Shown here piece after piece: positions 15,401-30,400 of a stretch of DNA of 64,000 nucleotides. This stretch comes from Owenia fusiformis. Lineage: Eukaryota > Annelida > Polychaeta > Sabellida > Oweniidae. The notes beneath the pieces were generated by a model. It did not search any database. It had not been told where the DNA came from and saw nothing but the letters and a program-made list of their open reading frames with translations. Position 1 is the first letter of the stretch. Every line of letters starts with the position of its first letter. The position numbers and the translations under genes are program-made. The stretch is taken from positions 12,343,181 to 12,407,180 of the forward strand of contig CAIIXF020000010.1 in the NCBI GenBank assembly GCA_903813345.2, read 5' to 3'.

Positions 15401-18400
15401 AACTCGTTAAACTAAGTACTTTCACTTTTTAGAGCCGTTTATTTCATATGATTCTAGTCTATGACATTTTAAGGAAAATTACGAACAAAAATATTGATGA
15501 ATTGATCATGAAGAACACGAGGCGTCTTTAGATTATCTGAGCATCGAAATAGAAATTCAGGAAACTGCTAAAATCATTTTTTAAATAAGCAAAGTTTTTA
15601 CTGTTTTTAAAAAACCAAAACGAGTGCTATTTAACATGTAAAGAAAAAAGGTTTCAGAACTTTTGGAGTAGAGTGTCCCGGCTTTTTCACGTAAACAACT
15701 GCGAGCTTGAGAGCATGCTCGCAATAGCAAATATAAGTGACCCCATCATTGTGAGACGTAAAATTTTTAGCTTTAGAGCATCTAACCCAGGGCTTATGGG
15801 ACAGCCCTCGTACATGCAAAAATAGTTGCTTGCGCATGAGCACTCCTATTCAACATATATATTTATGCAAATCTACCATATCATCATTCATCGAAGTCGA
15901 AGTCGGCAAAGCAACAGAAATGGCATCAAACAAAGCATCTGACATTTGGAAGAAAAAAATGAAAACATTTCATACTGTCTGTGATAGAGATAACGACGGT
16001 GTCCTAACACGAAAGGACTACGAAGACATCGTCGTAAGGATGACTGCGTATATGAAGGAAAGAGAAAATGAGCCATCACAATCGATGCTAGAAGCTATCC
16101 GAAGAAATTACGTCGACGAAATGTGGTGTGAGTTTGTTGCACTTGGACCGAATAAAGGTGACACGCGTAAAGTGAGTGTTGAAGAATTCACTAACAACGT
16201 TTTTCGATCACTTGCAATTGGTCTACCAGAATCAGATAAAGAAAAAGTTGCAGCAATATCGCTCTGCAGTAACACCGCCGCATTCTATTTTGACGTCATC
16301 GACTTTGATGAGAACGGCACTATCTCCTACGATGAGTATGAAGATTTTCTTAACCTGATTGGTGCTGATCCTCGACAAGCAAAAACCGCTTTCAAATCAA
16401 TCGACACCGATGGCAATGGCACCATCAGCCGTGAAGAATTCGCCAGTGCGTTCCTTGACTTCTGGCTAAATCCAAGCAAAGGAGGTGTGGGGGAGTTGCT
16501 GTTCGGGAAACTGGTCGGCTAGGTGCAAACACGCGATTAAGGTGTACGTGACTTATGAACCCCTCTCTGCGATCATGTCATGATTCGTTCGGACAATTTA
16601 CTTTGGCAACAATATATTCGACTTCGATACTTGGACAAAATATAAATCAATTTCACTTTGGAAGTCAAATTGTTTTTCTTCATGACATTGGCGACCGATC
16701 GACATAATAGTGGTTAAATATGGCCTGTGTATACAATTAGGGGGAGTGCAGAGAAGGACCTAACAAAATCTAACATAGATATTGACATTTAATTTAACAT
16801 ATGTATATATATACTGGCTTAAAAACGGGACACCTACATATACTCTTAAAATATTGAATGAGAACCGAGTGCCATGAAAATTGATCAGCATGTAGTTACA
16901 TTTGTGGATAAAAAAAGCATTAGATATAAATGATAAATGAAAACATGTCATTAAAGCTAATCGAGTGGATCACCAGTGTTTTCCAGGGATCTAATCCCCC
17001 TTTCACACCAAACTAGTTCTTACCCGTTCTTGCCAGTCCTACGAAAACGTCGTAAAACGGGCTCAATCTGGCTGTGGTTGGGAGATATGTCTGAAATAAT
17101 TAGCTTCTTCGTTCTTAAACAGTCTTCAATACGTCCATCTCGTTCGCAGTTCGTTCAGGTCGCACCACGTCGGTGTGCAACGTAGTAGAACGCGTCCCTT
17201 AGTCTAGAAGGTCAACATGACCTGATTACAGAACGGTATGGTCGCCATCGAATTTTGAATCGATTCAAAATTCTAAAATCACATTCCCGCCTGAGAACGT
17301 TCATAAAGTTCGTAAATAGACCTTAGAAAGTTGCAGCTACGTTCATTCCGTTCGCACACAGTTTAAAACCAGTTTTGAAGAACGCAATGGCAACTTGTTT
17401 GGTGTGATAGCTATATTTTTGCTAACTCGTTCATAAGCAGTGTTAAATACGTTCTAAATCAGTTTAAACCCGTTTGCAATTAGTTCTACCTCGTTCTCAA
17501 CACGTCCTCAGACAGTTCAACTCGTTGTTAAAACGTCCCTGTACTAGTAGGATTGAAGTACGACGGTTCGTAGTACGTCCAGCTTGTCGTTAGTACGTTG
17601 TCACTCGTTCTAATTGTAGAACGTGACGACCACGAGAACATTTTGAGCATTGTCTAGGTTCTAGAGGACCTACCCGTTCGAGTACGTTCGATGAAGTTTG
17701 TAAATAGATCCCAAACGGTTCTTAGTAGGTCCAGTCCGTTCGTACACAGTTGAAGCCCGTTTTCGAGAACGTAGTGAGAACTAGTTTGGTGTGATAGTAG
17801 GGTTATTACAATCATTTCCCGTATATCGTTATACTCAGTCGGCCAAGTAAACACTACGGGACAACTAATTCACAGTGGACCATAATTTTACACGTTTACG
17901 TACAAGTTTTTTAAGAAACTAATTAAGTGTGGCTTGAGATTAAATCTCCCTATTTAACGATAGATTGAGTTTGTTTTGAATTCAATCATTTAAGATAAAA
18001 AAAACTGTCATTATTATGTATTTGAACTTTCGAAATAGATTTTTAGACTTATTATTTGTTTGTCTTTTCATCACTATTTAATGCAATTGTTGAATTTTAA
18101 CTATTATGTGGAGGTAGGGTCCCAATCCATGCTTTTTGGAGTCAAATTGATACTTTTACTATACTGGGGACCAAACGAAAATACCCATGGCCTGTCTAAA
18201 AAGTCATTTGCCATACCATAATTTTAACTTATCACTTTTGAGAGTCGTCAAGAGATTGCATCTGTCATTTGATCAACGCATTTAACCCGTGAACTTAATG
18301 AATAATTGGATGATTTACAGTAGCTACAAATGCCTTGTCTTAAGACTTTGAATGAGTATTTAGTTTTGCAATATATCTTGGTCCCAGTCAGTGAGATTTC

Positions 18401-21400
18401 CTGAAATATTCATAAGTATGATTTAATTGTATCTCAGAGTGGAATCAAATTATTTGTGGAACTCTGAGACATAATTCCCACACTTTTACTAAGAGATTGG
18501 TAACAAAACATAAAATATTAAATTGAATAGTTAATGAAGTGTTTCATTGAAGCCCTATTTTAAAGACATGAAAAAAAATTTATGACCTAAAGGTTGCGAT
18601 AGGTTAGGTCGACGCCAGCAAATAATTCTGATGAACAGAAAATATTTAAATGGTCTTATTTACATGAATATGTAATAGTTGTTTGCGTGTTAAACATTCA
18701 CCGAGCAAATAGAACATAAAAGATATACGTATAAAGCCGTATTGTTATGACACGAAATGCAAGACAACATAAGAACCAAAATGAAAGAAAGAGATTTCCA
18801 TTGTACACAATAAGGTCTAAAATAAACATCTCTTGCTACATAGAACTCATTGAAGTAAAAGGAAATACCACCTTGATAATTCTACCAAATTATTATCTTA
18901 AAATAAATCTTTTTGAGTTGAGACAAGAAATAAATTGATGTATTCTGTGGAGTTTTAGAGTTTAGTTCCTATAATGTTCAGATACTGTAAATGTGGGAAC
19001 TGGGATATAGATAAAAAAGGACATATCTTAACATCAGGGTCTTCATTGTATCCATACCATTGGGGTAAAACCTGTTCTTTCTTCCAATGGAAGGTAACGA
19101 GTGTGATATACATTTAGTTGTCTTAGCGCTTCTTGGTGTATTCTTCTATGGGGAACGCTTTTAAATTATTTTTGCATTCTTTTTTCCACATAATTCTTAC
19201 ATCTTCTTACATTATTTTCAACACTGCAAAATATCTCGTACGAAATCATCTTAAAGATGCGAAATCACTAAAAGAACATATTTTCAGTGAAACATTTTGC
19301 AAGGGTCAAGATGACAAAGCATCAATTTTTATCTGTAGAGTCGTTGTCACCTTGACAACCAACGAATGATCTTGGGTGAGTTATTGGTTGTATGACCATA
19401 ACTGGTATGACCACACCTTGCCCAGATATATGTGGATATTTTCCTAAAACTGTCAAGAACAGCTTTGAAAAATCATCAAAGGACACATACGAGATTTATA
19501 GTTGTTTTTGTGTTTTTTATAGTTGATACGGCGACGATACGTGACAAAAGTAATACTAAAGTATGACATTCTAAGTCGGTCAAAACATTTTTCACAAAAT
19601 AAAGAAACTATTCAGTCTGTTCAGAAATTCAAATTCAATTTGATCTTTTCGGTGCCCTAATTTTACTCTCTATGTAAAAAACAAATGTCATTAACTTCAT
19701 TTCGACTTTTCTTAGCTACGCCCAACGATAATTTTGAAAGGAGAGTATAAAGTGAAAAATAGATATAGACTTTTGTAAAAAATCATATTTACAGAAGATG
19801 CAGACTGACTGAATAAAACCAAGTCATTGATAAAGAACATTCGGTTGTGAAGTTGGAGAAGTAGGATGCACAAACTTCCCAGAAGTCATCTGGATTGGTG
19901 TAGGCCAATTAAGTGTATCTCTTTCATATATGTGCTTCTCTGCACTGGAGTGATCTAAGATGCCTTCTTTCATTGTTGTGGTACATGAATGATAATAAAT
20001 TATTTGGCGTAGTTTTTCACTACACGTGCACGGGAATATTGTATTATGGCTCTCATTTTCTTCGTATGTCTTGTTTCTTAACATTATAGATGAAAATCTG
20101 ATGGGCTTTATGTCCTGTGAGCGTCGTACATTTCGGCATTTGGGGCATGTTTTGTAAGTGGCCATAAAATCGTGACAATTACAGATAGAAAATTGAGGAT
20201 TGGTAGAGTAGAAGGAAAAAACATTGAACAAGGTTTAATTGTGCTAAAAATGACGTTAAACCAATGCTTAGTTATTGACATACATTTGTTTTGGTTACCT
20301 TTTTTGGCTCACCCTCAACTATCTTAATGTTGGGGCGGCCACAATTTTTTCCATTTCACAAACGTTTCGGTGTTAAACTTTTGATAGTTACTATATGTGA
20401 TGGAAACGTCTTGGTTTTTAGTGTATGTTGCTATGTTGTAATCTTTGTAAATTGTGAATCATAATTAACATGCTTACGAGAAACTGATTATAAGAATTAT
20501 ATGTCTAGACAGCATAGAGTGCTTTTGCAGTTGTTCTAAAGACCTCCTTTTAATAAGGTTTCACCTCCTATCACAACTGATTTCAATACTTTGAACGATT
20601 ATATAGACACTCTTTGATTTATTTTACTGAGCAAAACATCTAAAAACATCAATGTACAGATTCACTTCGTAATACTGTGGTAAAGTTAAAATTTATGTTA
20701 TTTTTTAATTTAAATAAACCATCTCCAATTTACATCCCATGCCTTATAAGGCGATCTATTTATGTAAGTGATCAATCATTGTCACTTACCATGACATACC
20801 ACAGGCCTTCTGTTTGAGTGAGTTTAGGACCAACTCCAAAATAACTAACATGCTCACATAATATCTAGAAGCTTTAGAAGCCAGACGATTATCACACATA
20901 GGTGTGTTAATGTTCAAGGTAAAACATAATATGTGCCCTTCATATATCAGAGATATTTTTAGACTTTTGACACCTGTACCAATAGGAATAGAGTTAAGGG
21001 ATAGGCCAACCTATCACATCCCATTACATATTTCTACCAGGTTCAAGGATAGTGGAGCTATCCTTTTTTCTAAAATTTGGGACTCCTTACCATTACAGCT
21101 CAGGCAGGTGCCTACTATCTCTTCTTTCAAAGGGCAAATCAAAAAGCACTTCCAAAATTTTCAAAATATTCAGACAAATTCACAAAATTTATCTCTTCCC
21201 CGTAATTTAGAAATCAAACTGAACCAATTACGTGTTGGCCTCTTGTTAAATGCACATAAAATGGCCCACTCTTTTACAACTATCGATTCTGATGTATGTA
21301 GATGTGGTTTAAAACAAACCACAAAGCATTTCCTCTTACACTGTCGCCTCAACAATGATATAAGACACCAAATGCTTGACAGGCTAAATGGATTATTTAC

Positions 21401-24400
21401 CATGCATGACATAAATTTCTCCTTTAACAATTTAAAACAAGATGATAAAATTGAAACTCTTTTGTATGGAATTAACTTTTTAAATATTGAAACAAATAGA
21501 GAAGTTTTGTCTAAGTACCTTTATTAATGAATCTATCAAACTTGTTGAATAAGATCATGCTACCTATTCTTTTCACCTACTCCAACCAAACTACCAACCA
21601 ACCACTAGCAGCCCATTTTTGTATTGTCAAAATCTGTCTATTTTTGTATAATTTTATTGTAGTGTGTTTATATGTATAGTTGCCAATAATGTTTGCTTCG
21701 GCAACTTTTTGAAAAATCTTTGTAAAAAAAATTACTATGATAATAAAAAAAAACAAAAAAACAACATAATATCTCTTAAGGATAAAATAAAGAACTTATA
21801 TAAAACAAAATTATAAAGTAGTCAGTTGATCAATATAAACAAGGAAGTTTAAGCCTTTGTAACAATACTCCCTCTTTGGGGTCGTAGCCACTGTAGCCTC
21901 TAAATATGATTTATATTTGATTTCAATGAAAAAACGTACACGCTTTACCACTGGGAAGCAACATACACTCGCCTCCAAAAGTTTGGCTGGCAACCTTAGC
22001 TCCCTCACTGCACCACTCTTTATGTTTGAATTCTTATTTACATAACCTGCGAGGAAAATACTCAAAAATTTGGATTGAAAGGGTGAGGGAAGTTAGTGCA
22101 ACAGATTTTTGACAGGTGATAATTTTTTGGCAAGTAGTTTCTGGCTGTAAAAAATAAATGCATATGAAAGAGCAATGCATAATCTTCAAGAAAAGTTCAA
22201 AGAAAGATTCCAAGATCAATTGGATTATCTCATAATTCGTGTTTAATCCACCCACTAACAACTTTTTTTCAAAATAAAATCGTTATTTTCACCATCATCC
22301 ATCAATTTTTTACAATTTTTCATTCAAAATTACATTGTGCTTGAACAAATGTTTCATCACACAAAATATGTAAATCATTCCATAAAGGGATTTAAATTTG
22401 TTTTGTTTTTTTCGAAAAAAAACAATTTTTAAAAATGCATGTTTACAGAAATAATTTAGAAGTGATGCAAAAGATGGCAATGTTTTTCAATAACATAAAT
22501 AGTTTGGTGATTTACTCATGTGTGCTGTGTTTTAATCTCTGCATTCACTGACTAAGTTAGCCTATTGACACTGTGGCTAGTCGATCAATGTGGATGCAGT
22601 CATGTATATGCAATGTTTCGTGAGTTCTCGCGTACATTATAGTGAATGGGGTCGTTGAAAAAATATGACAGAAAATCGAGGTAAGTGATCTCAGAGTTTC
22701 TACTTAACATATTGACTTGAAATCTTGCATACATATTCAATATACATAGTATGACAATGTGTGAAAGTTTCAGCTAGCATATTCCTGTTATAGGGAAGAT
22801 ATTTGAACAAAATTTCGTAAACGTCAACATATATGTATCAAATGGATTCAACTATGTATCATTTGGATTCAGAACGGTAACAAATGGATGCTATAATAAA
22901 TTATGCTTTTATCATGATGATTTATTTACAGATGGACAACTGGCCAGATTTTCCTTGTATCCATTGTTCGGATAAACATTCCTTATTCAGTGAAGTAATT
23001 AGCCACACCATTACAATACACCCTCATGAAGAATTGAAAATTGATAGACTTTATATAGACCCGTCATCTGGAAAATGCCATTACAGAAGGAACAACTATG
23101 GTTTCATACCTAATACTGTTAATTTGAAAAACGGGTCCATAACATGTAATGATGACAATGAAGATGTTGAAATTAGGTACGCCAATCAAGTGAATTCAGA
23201 GCCCAAGAACCATCAACCCACTGAAATACCCACAGATCAAGTTTCAGAGCCATTAACATTCCTTGAAAGTGACAATGAGCAGCCAACAGATGGACCATCT
23301 GTAAATCTTGGTGATTTTGTCAGCTCAGCTGAAAGAGCCTACAGATTCCTTGAAACAAATTACCCAAATTCAAGAATTATATCATCTATTTACAATTTTT
23401 TGAAATCGTGGTAAGTGGAATCTTTCCAATTACCAATATAGGATTATTATTGTTTTTGGACACTGTGGACTATTTCACCGCTCCATGTGCCAAACAAGTA
23501 AGATACAGAAAGGAAACTAAATACTTTTGGTTCATGGGCTTTCGTCTGTTTCATGGGAAGTTTCTGAGGTAAGACTTCATTCATTTTTACTTTTAATTCT
23601 TATGATAATAAAATAAAACTAGACTTTGGAAATTGAACAAGTTCAATTTCAGACTCCAGATCTAGACTTTTTTAAGCCCAGTCATCCAGAAAAAGCCGAG
23701 TCATCCAGAATAAGCCGAGTCATCCAGAATAAACTGAGTCATCCAGAAAAAGATGGATGGATGGATGGATGAAATAGGAAGGAGGGAATATTCGAAGAAT
23801 TTCGAAGAATATAATTAAAGTGTAGTGTCAGAATCGAAAAAATGAGGAAAAGCTTTGAATTTGACCTAGATTTTGACCTAGGCCCTGGACTGGACTTGGA
23901 CCTAAACTTGACTTGGACCTAGACAAACACTGGACTTGGACCTGGACTGGACCTTGACTTGAACCTGGAAATGGACTGGAAAGGTATTTTTTCAATTTTT
24001 TTCACTTTTCTTGACTTTCTATAAGGTTATCATCAGATCGATTTTTCTCGAAATTTCAAAGCGCCATAACTTCCGAACCGGAAGTCGGATCGAAATTTAG
24101 TTTGCAGATTTGGATTCCTGAGAAAATTCCATCCTTAATTCATAACTCATACGTTGAATTTGGAGAACTTTTTATTTTGACCTACTTTTCGGACGCCATA
24201 TCTCAAAAGTTGGTCAAAATACTTTCTGACGGCAAAAGGCTAACACTATTAGCACACTCTTGGCTACATGTATACACCATTTCGAAGAACATAATTATAG
24301 TGTAGTGTCAGAATCGCAAAAATAAGGAAAAACTTTGAATTTGACCTAGATTTTGACCTAGGCATTTTGGTGTCCAAATTTTGAGCTAGATGGCTTTTGA

Positions 24401-27400
24401 GGTTCCATTCTTTTAAAAGCTTTCATTGTATTTAGCTGAACTCAGTCTACATTTCGTATTTTTCACTTCAAAAAAATCTTTTTTCCCATTGACTTAACAT
24501 GGGCGCCAAATTTAGCGATTTTTGAGTTTTCAAAACGCAATAACTTCCGAACCGGTAGTCTGATCCAAATTTGGTTTGCAGATTCGGATTCCTGAGATTA
24601 TTCTACACTTATTTCATAACTCACATGTTGAATTTGGAGAATTTTTTGTTCTGACCTACTTTCCGGACACCATATCTCAAAATCGGTAACAGTAATCAAA
24701 AATCTGATGGCACACTTATGAAAGGGCTGTTTCTAAGCTACATGATGAAAAAAAGACAAAGTTGTTTCGATAAATAACGACGAAGATAATAGACAGATTT
24801 AAAATTTGACCTAGTTCTTGACCTTTGACCTAGATAAAAATTAACCCAATTTGCGAGAAACTAGATACTGGACCTAAATTGACCATATACAGGACTTGAC
24901 TCAATGTCTTCTAGTTAAGGAGAAAACGTGTGTAGAAGAATAAAGAAGAAGAAGAATACTAACAAAAGCTATAGACTCCAGATTTATATCTGGAGTCTAA
25001 TAAAAATGGTCCTGATCAACACAGGCTTCGCTATAAGTATTGCAGTAGCACATTGATTGAGGAGGCCATGGTTCTTTACCATGCGTTTTTAGTGCGCTTT
25101 TGCTATTGAAAAGGTTGCCGCATTCATCGCACATGTGGCGTGTTGGGGCAGTTTCCTCCACTGGCTGTACGACAACCAGATCCATCTACAAAATAATTGT
25201 GATATATATTGAAAATAAAATCAAGATGATCACATCAGATTATCGTTGGGCATCAAATATTCACCATATACTACTGTAAAATTATATTTTTGTTGAATTA
25301 TTGTCCCAACTCAAATTTATATGTAACCATATTTGTTTCTTCCTGATGTATCCAATGAGAGCGTTTAAGAAATATATGTAAAATATTAAAAATACACACA
25401 TTCAAAATGATTCAATTAAAACCTAGCCAGTCTGTTCATTGAATCCAATTAGAACGTCTACTAATCCACATGATACATCATAATTAAATTGCTTTTTTAA
25501 AGCTGATATTTCATACCATAACCCCAAAAATATTATAAAATGCGTTGTATTTGTATTTTACTTCACACAGACATATTTGTGTACGTGAAATAATTATATT
25601 ACTTGAATGTTTTATTCCCCATTATAAGGTAAACCTATGGCAATTATACATACCTTCTCACAGCTATGAGCGAGGTGATAAAACTGGTCAAGTGAACTCG
25701 TTTGAGTTATCTATTCGCTGTAAAATTATCAGAGAATGTGTGTTTATAGCGTTGCTTTGGTTTGGTAAATCAATGAAGTATGATATACACGGATGAGTAA
25801 ATGTAGATTATTTAAACAAAAGTGCAAATTTCTTCCATTGAAAAGTACAGAGGCGGGTACTCACGAAACATTACATGTGCTTTACTGCATCCACATAGAT
25901 CGACTAGCCACAGTGATTGAAAAACCATAGAGGTTAATAATACAAACACAGTAATACTGTAAACACTTTGTACTCCAAGCTCATATTCACACTGCTATAG
26001 CATGACGGTTGCAGGGGCATCAAAAGGATTTGCCGAGGGAGGGACGACTTTTGGGTATGGATAGGTCATGCGTAAAGCGCGCTGCGCGTAAAGCGCAATT
26101 TAGGGGGATCAGGGGGCATGCCCCCAGAAATTCTTTTTAAATTTAAACCCCCTCTAGTTCATTCTGAACATATCTCAGCATAACATTTCCAATAATAAAA
26201 AGAAGAAATATGTTTTTAAAAATCTTAACTTGACTTTGACTAAAAAGAACTTTGTTTTTACTAAAATATACATCAAAGTGTTTACATGCTGTATGGGTTC
26301 CTGAGAAACTATACATGGTATATAATTAAATATAATATGAGAAATGAGATCTTCTATGCCTGATGTAGACTATGTACTAACATAGTGTCATTTCTGTCAA
26401 TATTACACTTTGACTTTAATTAGCTCTAGAGCTTTCAATTCTAGGCTCAGTTTCAAATCAAAAAAAATCTGTGAAAGGGGGAGGGGGGTGTCGTCTCAAC
26501 GACAATGCGGTTATGCCACCTCTGCAAACGAGGTTGGACTGCTACGTTCACTGATTTATCCAATAAAATGGCCACGATGGAACAGAAAATTAAGCTTTGT
26601 GCATTACTTTATACTACTCTGACGGGATACCAACTATACGGGAAGTATCGAAACCACTACGTCCCGCAAAACCGTTATTTTGAATTTTAAACCTACCAGG
26701 CGTTTGAAAATCAAGGATTGTAAATCCCATACTGCACCACTTTTATTCAAACTTATGCCATTCAAAGCAAAAAATGCCTCTCTGTCTGTCTCTTAGTGTA
26801 CACAGTTCCTCGTTCCAGCTGTGAGATTAAGCAAATTTTCATAGCTTTCAACTGTAAGTCTAGTTATCTCGCCAGTCCTTAACTCATTTTTGCCCATAAT
26901 TTCAGAATGGACCCTCATTTCAACCCTCCATCGCTACGTCTTCATGTTTGGGCATTAAACGCTGCAGTTTCGAAGTCACCCACACATCTGTTCAAAATTA
27001 ACCAATATGTTCTGTTGTCTTCCACATCGTCTTTGCAGTCATAAACTCAACAGGGCATAGTGGAAGACGACGGGACGTTATATAATAATAATGTGGAAAG
27101 AGGCTATCAGATCTAGCAACCTTGACCTGACAGGTGTACAGGTTTACTAACAGATAATATTTGGAGTGGCTCTGAGGCACATATACTGAGAGAATGGACT
27201 AAAAATTATGAACATGGATATATTATCTCAGTTTATGTTCTGCTTCTTGAAGACCACCTGGCAGATTTGACCCATTCTTTATATTCATCCATATATACGT
27301 CACCGAATGGAACTAGTTTAAAAAGAAATCTTATCTGCGAATCTTGCCTACAGGCGAGAAAGAAGACATGCTGTCTTTCTCATCCGTCATTTTTTGTTAT

Positions 27401-30400
27401 CGTTACTGCAAGATTTTGCAAATCACCTTGACGTAACCATCATGCTATAACAGCGTGATATAGGACTTTTAGGGTCCAGTGTTGAAATTCTAGATCACTT
27501 TATATATGCCTGCATTTAATATGTAAGGAATCAAAAGAAACTATTGTACCAACAGAAAAATTATAAACCATCATCCCAACATAACTTTAAAAGTACTTAA
27601 ATGGTGAAAAACTGCAGAATGTTGATGGAAAATGTGGCTAGGGGATAGGGGTGTCTCTCAACCCCCCCCCCCCAGACTAGTAAATGTGGTATGCCAAAGT
27701 CCAATTCAGTTCTACATATGCTAGGTTTTGCGATTTGTTGGCCTTTTTAGCTTTTGTCGATAAGATCAGTACATCAATACAGAAAACTCCCCTATAACTT
27801 CTGGATCAGAAGCTCGCCCATTTTCAAAATGGCTGGCATGTTTGTTTTGCAAAATTTACTTTTGGACCATTTGGTAGCTTTATAAATAAATTCAGGTGTC
27901 TTCCATTGTAAAAACACATGTTAATGTAAAGAGTAGTAGTATGTAATAATTTTCTTACAAAAAGTTGCCCAAAAATTATATCTGTTTTTTTTTATTTTCA
28001 GCTATTTTAGTTAACGTTGATTTGTCCATCTGTCTCTCAGTTAGTCCACAATAGTGGCACGTTCTAAAACCTCTGTCGATAGGATTCCCGTTTTAAATTA
28101 TTTCTCTTGAAAATCAATCCAGAAAGCTTCCCTATGACTCTTGGTTCAGACCTTGACTATTTTCAAAATGGCTGACATTTTTGTGTCACAAAATACACTT
28201 CAATCAGTTGATCCATAATAGTGGCATGTTTTAAGACCTTAGTCGATAGGACTCCCATTTTATTTTTTGTCTGCCATTTTAGCCTCATTCCCTTTTTGAG
28301 CAACACCATGTGAGCTCAGTATTATTAGTAGAGGTCATGGTTTGTTAGTATTGAACTTAAGACATTAGAGAGGTTACACACATTCGGGAGAACTAGTACC
28401 AGAATTGTTGTCCACCCGCCAACTGGTTTAACTTTGGACCTTATTATTAAAGATATCTTCCCTCACACCTTCATTCTTAATCAGGCAAATGAAGTGATGT
28501 GAAAAATAGCAGATGGGGGACCATAAGTTTAAACGTTTCAAGAACAAGTTAATCAAAATAGTGCGATCTTAACCTCCCTAATAAATGTAATTGTTGACTC
28601 AACTGGTCCGATAGAATCATTTTTTGTTTGTGTATAGTTTTTTACAATAATTTGGAATTAAACCGGATATTTCATTATTTCATATTATAAACCTTAGAAA
28701 TGATGATTGTGATTTATACGAAGGTAGTATACACCACACACTCAATGGAATTAATTGTGGTGTTTAGACATTTCAAAGATTTCTCAATGTTTAACATTTA
28801 AGCTAAGTTTGTATGTTTGGAATATTTAATCCTGATTGGAGTCACATATTGTATTTTCAACTCATTCCATTAATATGATGTGAATCATGAAAAGACTGAG
28901 AAGAATATTGGTTTTATAAAATTCAGTTATCTTATTATTTTTTCTTGCATTTATGCATTAGTTCCCAGCATTTATTTTACAGAGGAGACAAGGTATATAT
29001 AGTATATATCATGTTCAATACTACTCGTGTATGTAATACCTCATGTATCATCAGTGATCAACCAGATACAGAAAACCTGTTCAAAGTAAATATGCTATAT
29101 AAGGACAGTATAAAAATATCATATAGAGAGGTATTCAAAATATCTTAGGTGCTCACATTGGCAAAGATTACGCACATACAAAGGTTTAACTGCACTCAAA
29201 CTGCACAAAACAGTCAACTTGACATTTATAATTGATTGGGGAATTCAGGGGATATGCTCCATTGATTGAACAGGGTATTAGTCACAATCATCCATTCATG
29301 AAAATATAGGCAACTTGAAATAAACCTTATCTACACTAACGACATCTTATCTGGGTTTGCTGTACTAGAAGCATAGTCCCATTGAACCCCATTATATAAG
29401 ATTATCATAATCCTAATCCGAAAGGAATGATTAAAATATTTTAAGTGATGAAACATACGGTATGGTACAATGTAACTTTGCATGAAAAATTGTAAAAAAA
29501 ATTGATGGATGATGGTGAAAATGATGCATGAATTTTGAAAAATGCTTGTTAATGGGTGGATTAAACACAGATTATGAGATAATCCAATCCAATTCTTTGA
29601 ACTTTTCTTAAAGATGACACATTGGACTTTCACATGCATTACTACTCGTAAAAAAAGTATGAACTGTCAAAAATCTGTTGCACTAACTTCCGTCATCCTT
29701 TAACTAGACTTCATTTTTAATGGCTCCAAATTTTCAAAAATGATGGTAAAGGATATGTATCGATATGGTGAACTGAATTCAACAATGTTTTTCTCTTAAA
29801 CCAATTATTGAAAACATTCTGTAAAAAACACGGTCCTTTATGTAATGTTGACTGATTGGCAACAATTTAATGCAACAATCATTTATAAATATTTTGTTTT
29901 TGTTAACATTTTTTGCTTTTTAGTGCAATTGTTTTTTGTTCCTTTCTACAAATTCTTGAGAATGAAATAAAATGTCTTTCCGAACCTTGATTGTTGGAAC
30001 AAAATAGCATATACAACATTTTTTACAATAGGTCAAAAATGATGATAAAGGATAGGTATCGATATGGTGAACTGAATTCAACAATATTTTTTTCTTAAAC
30101 CAATTATTGAAAACATTCTGTAAAAAACACGGTCCTTTATGTAATGTTGACTGATTGGCAACAATCTAATGCAAAAATCATTTATAAATATTTTGTTTTT
30201 GTTAACATTTTTTGCTTTTTAGTGCAATTGTTTTTTGTTCCTTTCTATAAATTCTTGAGAATGAAATAAAATGTCTTTCCGAACCTTGATTGTTGGAACA
30301 AAATAGCATATACAACATTTTTTACAATAGGTCAAAAATGATGATAAAGGATAGGTAGCGATATGGTGAACTGAATTCAACAATGTTTTTCTCTTAAACC

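Larger units (their letters stand above)
22569..25915. mobile_element. DNA transposon with CACTGTG ends and 5-bp target duplication
   Basis: Inverted ends start CACTGTGGCTAGTCGATC and extend about 55 bases with few differences. ATTGA flanks both sides (22564-22568 and 25916-25920). The two coding remnants converge: a plus-strand exon at 22932-23410 and a minus-strand C2H2-finger exon at 25185-25080. The centre is repetitive and non-coding, so this looks like an internally deleted element. Five-base duplications and CACxxTG ends are features of Transib-type elements; no Transib or RAG-like catalytic core is seen, so the class is open. Confidence 0.65.

Noticed and set aside
20904-21527. 207-residue plus-strand frame considered as a host gene
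   Set aside because: The CCHC finger and the pattern around it are those of a LINE C-terminus, with an A-rich tail downstream.
22569-25915. Relationship to RAG/ProtoRAG
   Set aside because: End sequence, 5-bp duplication and converging genes are suggestive, but neither exon resembles RAG1 or RAG2 and no catalytic residues are visible, so no such claim is made.
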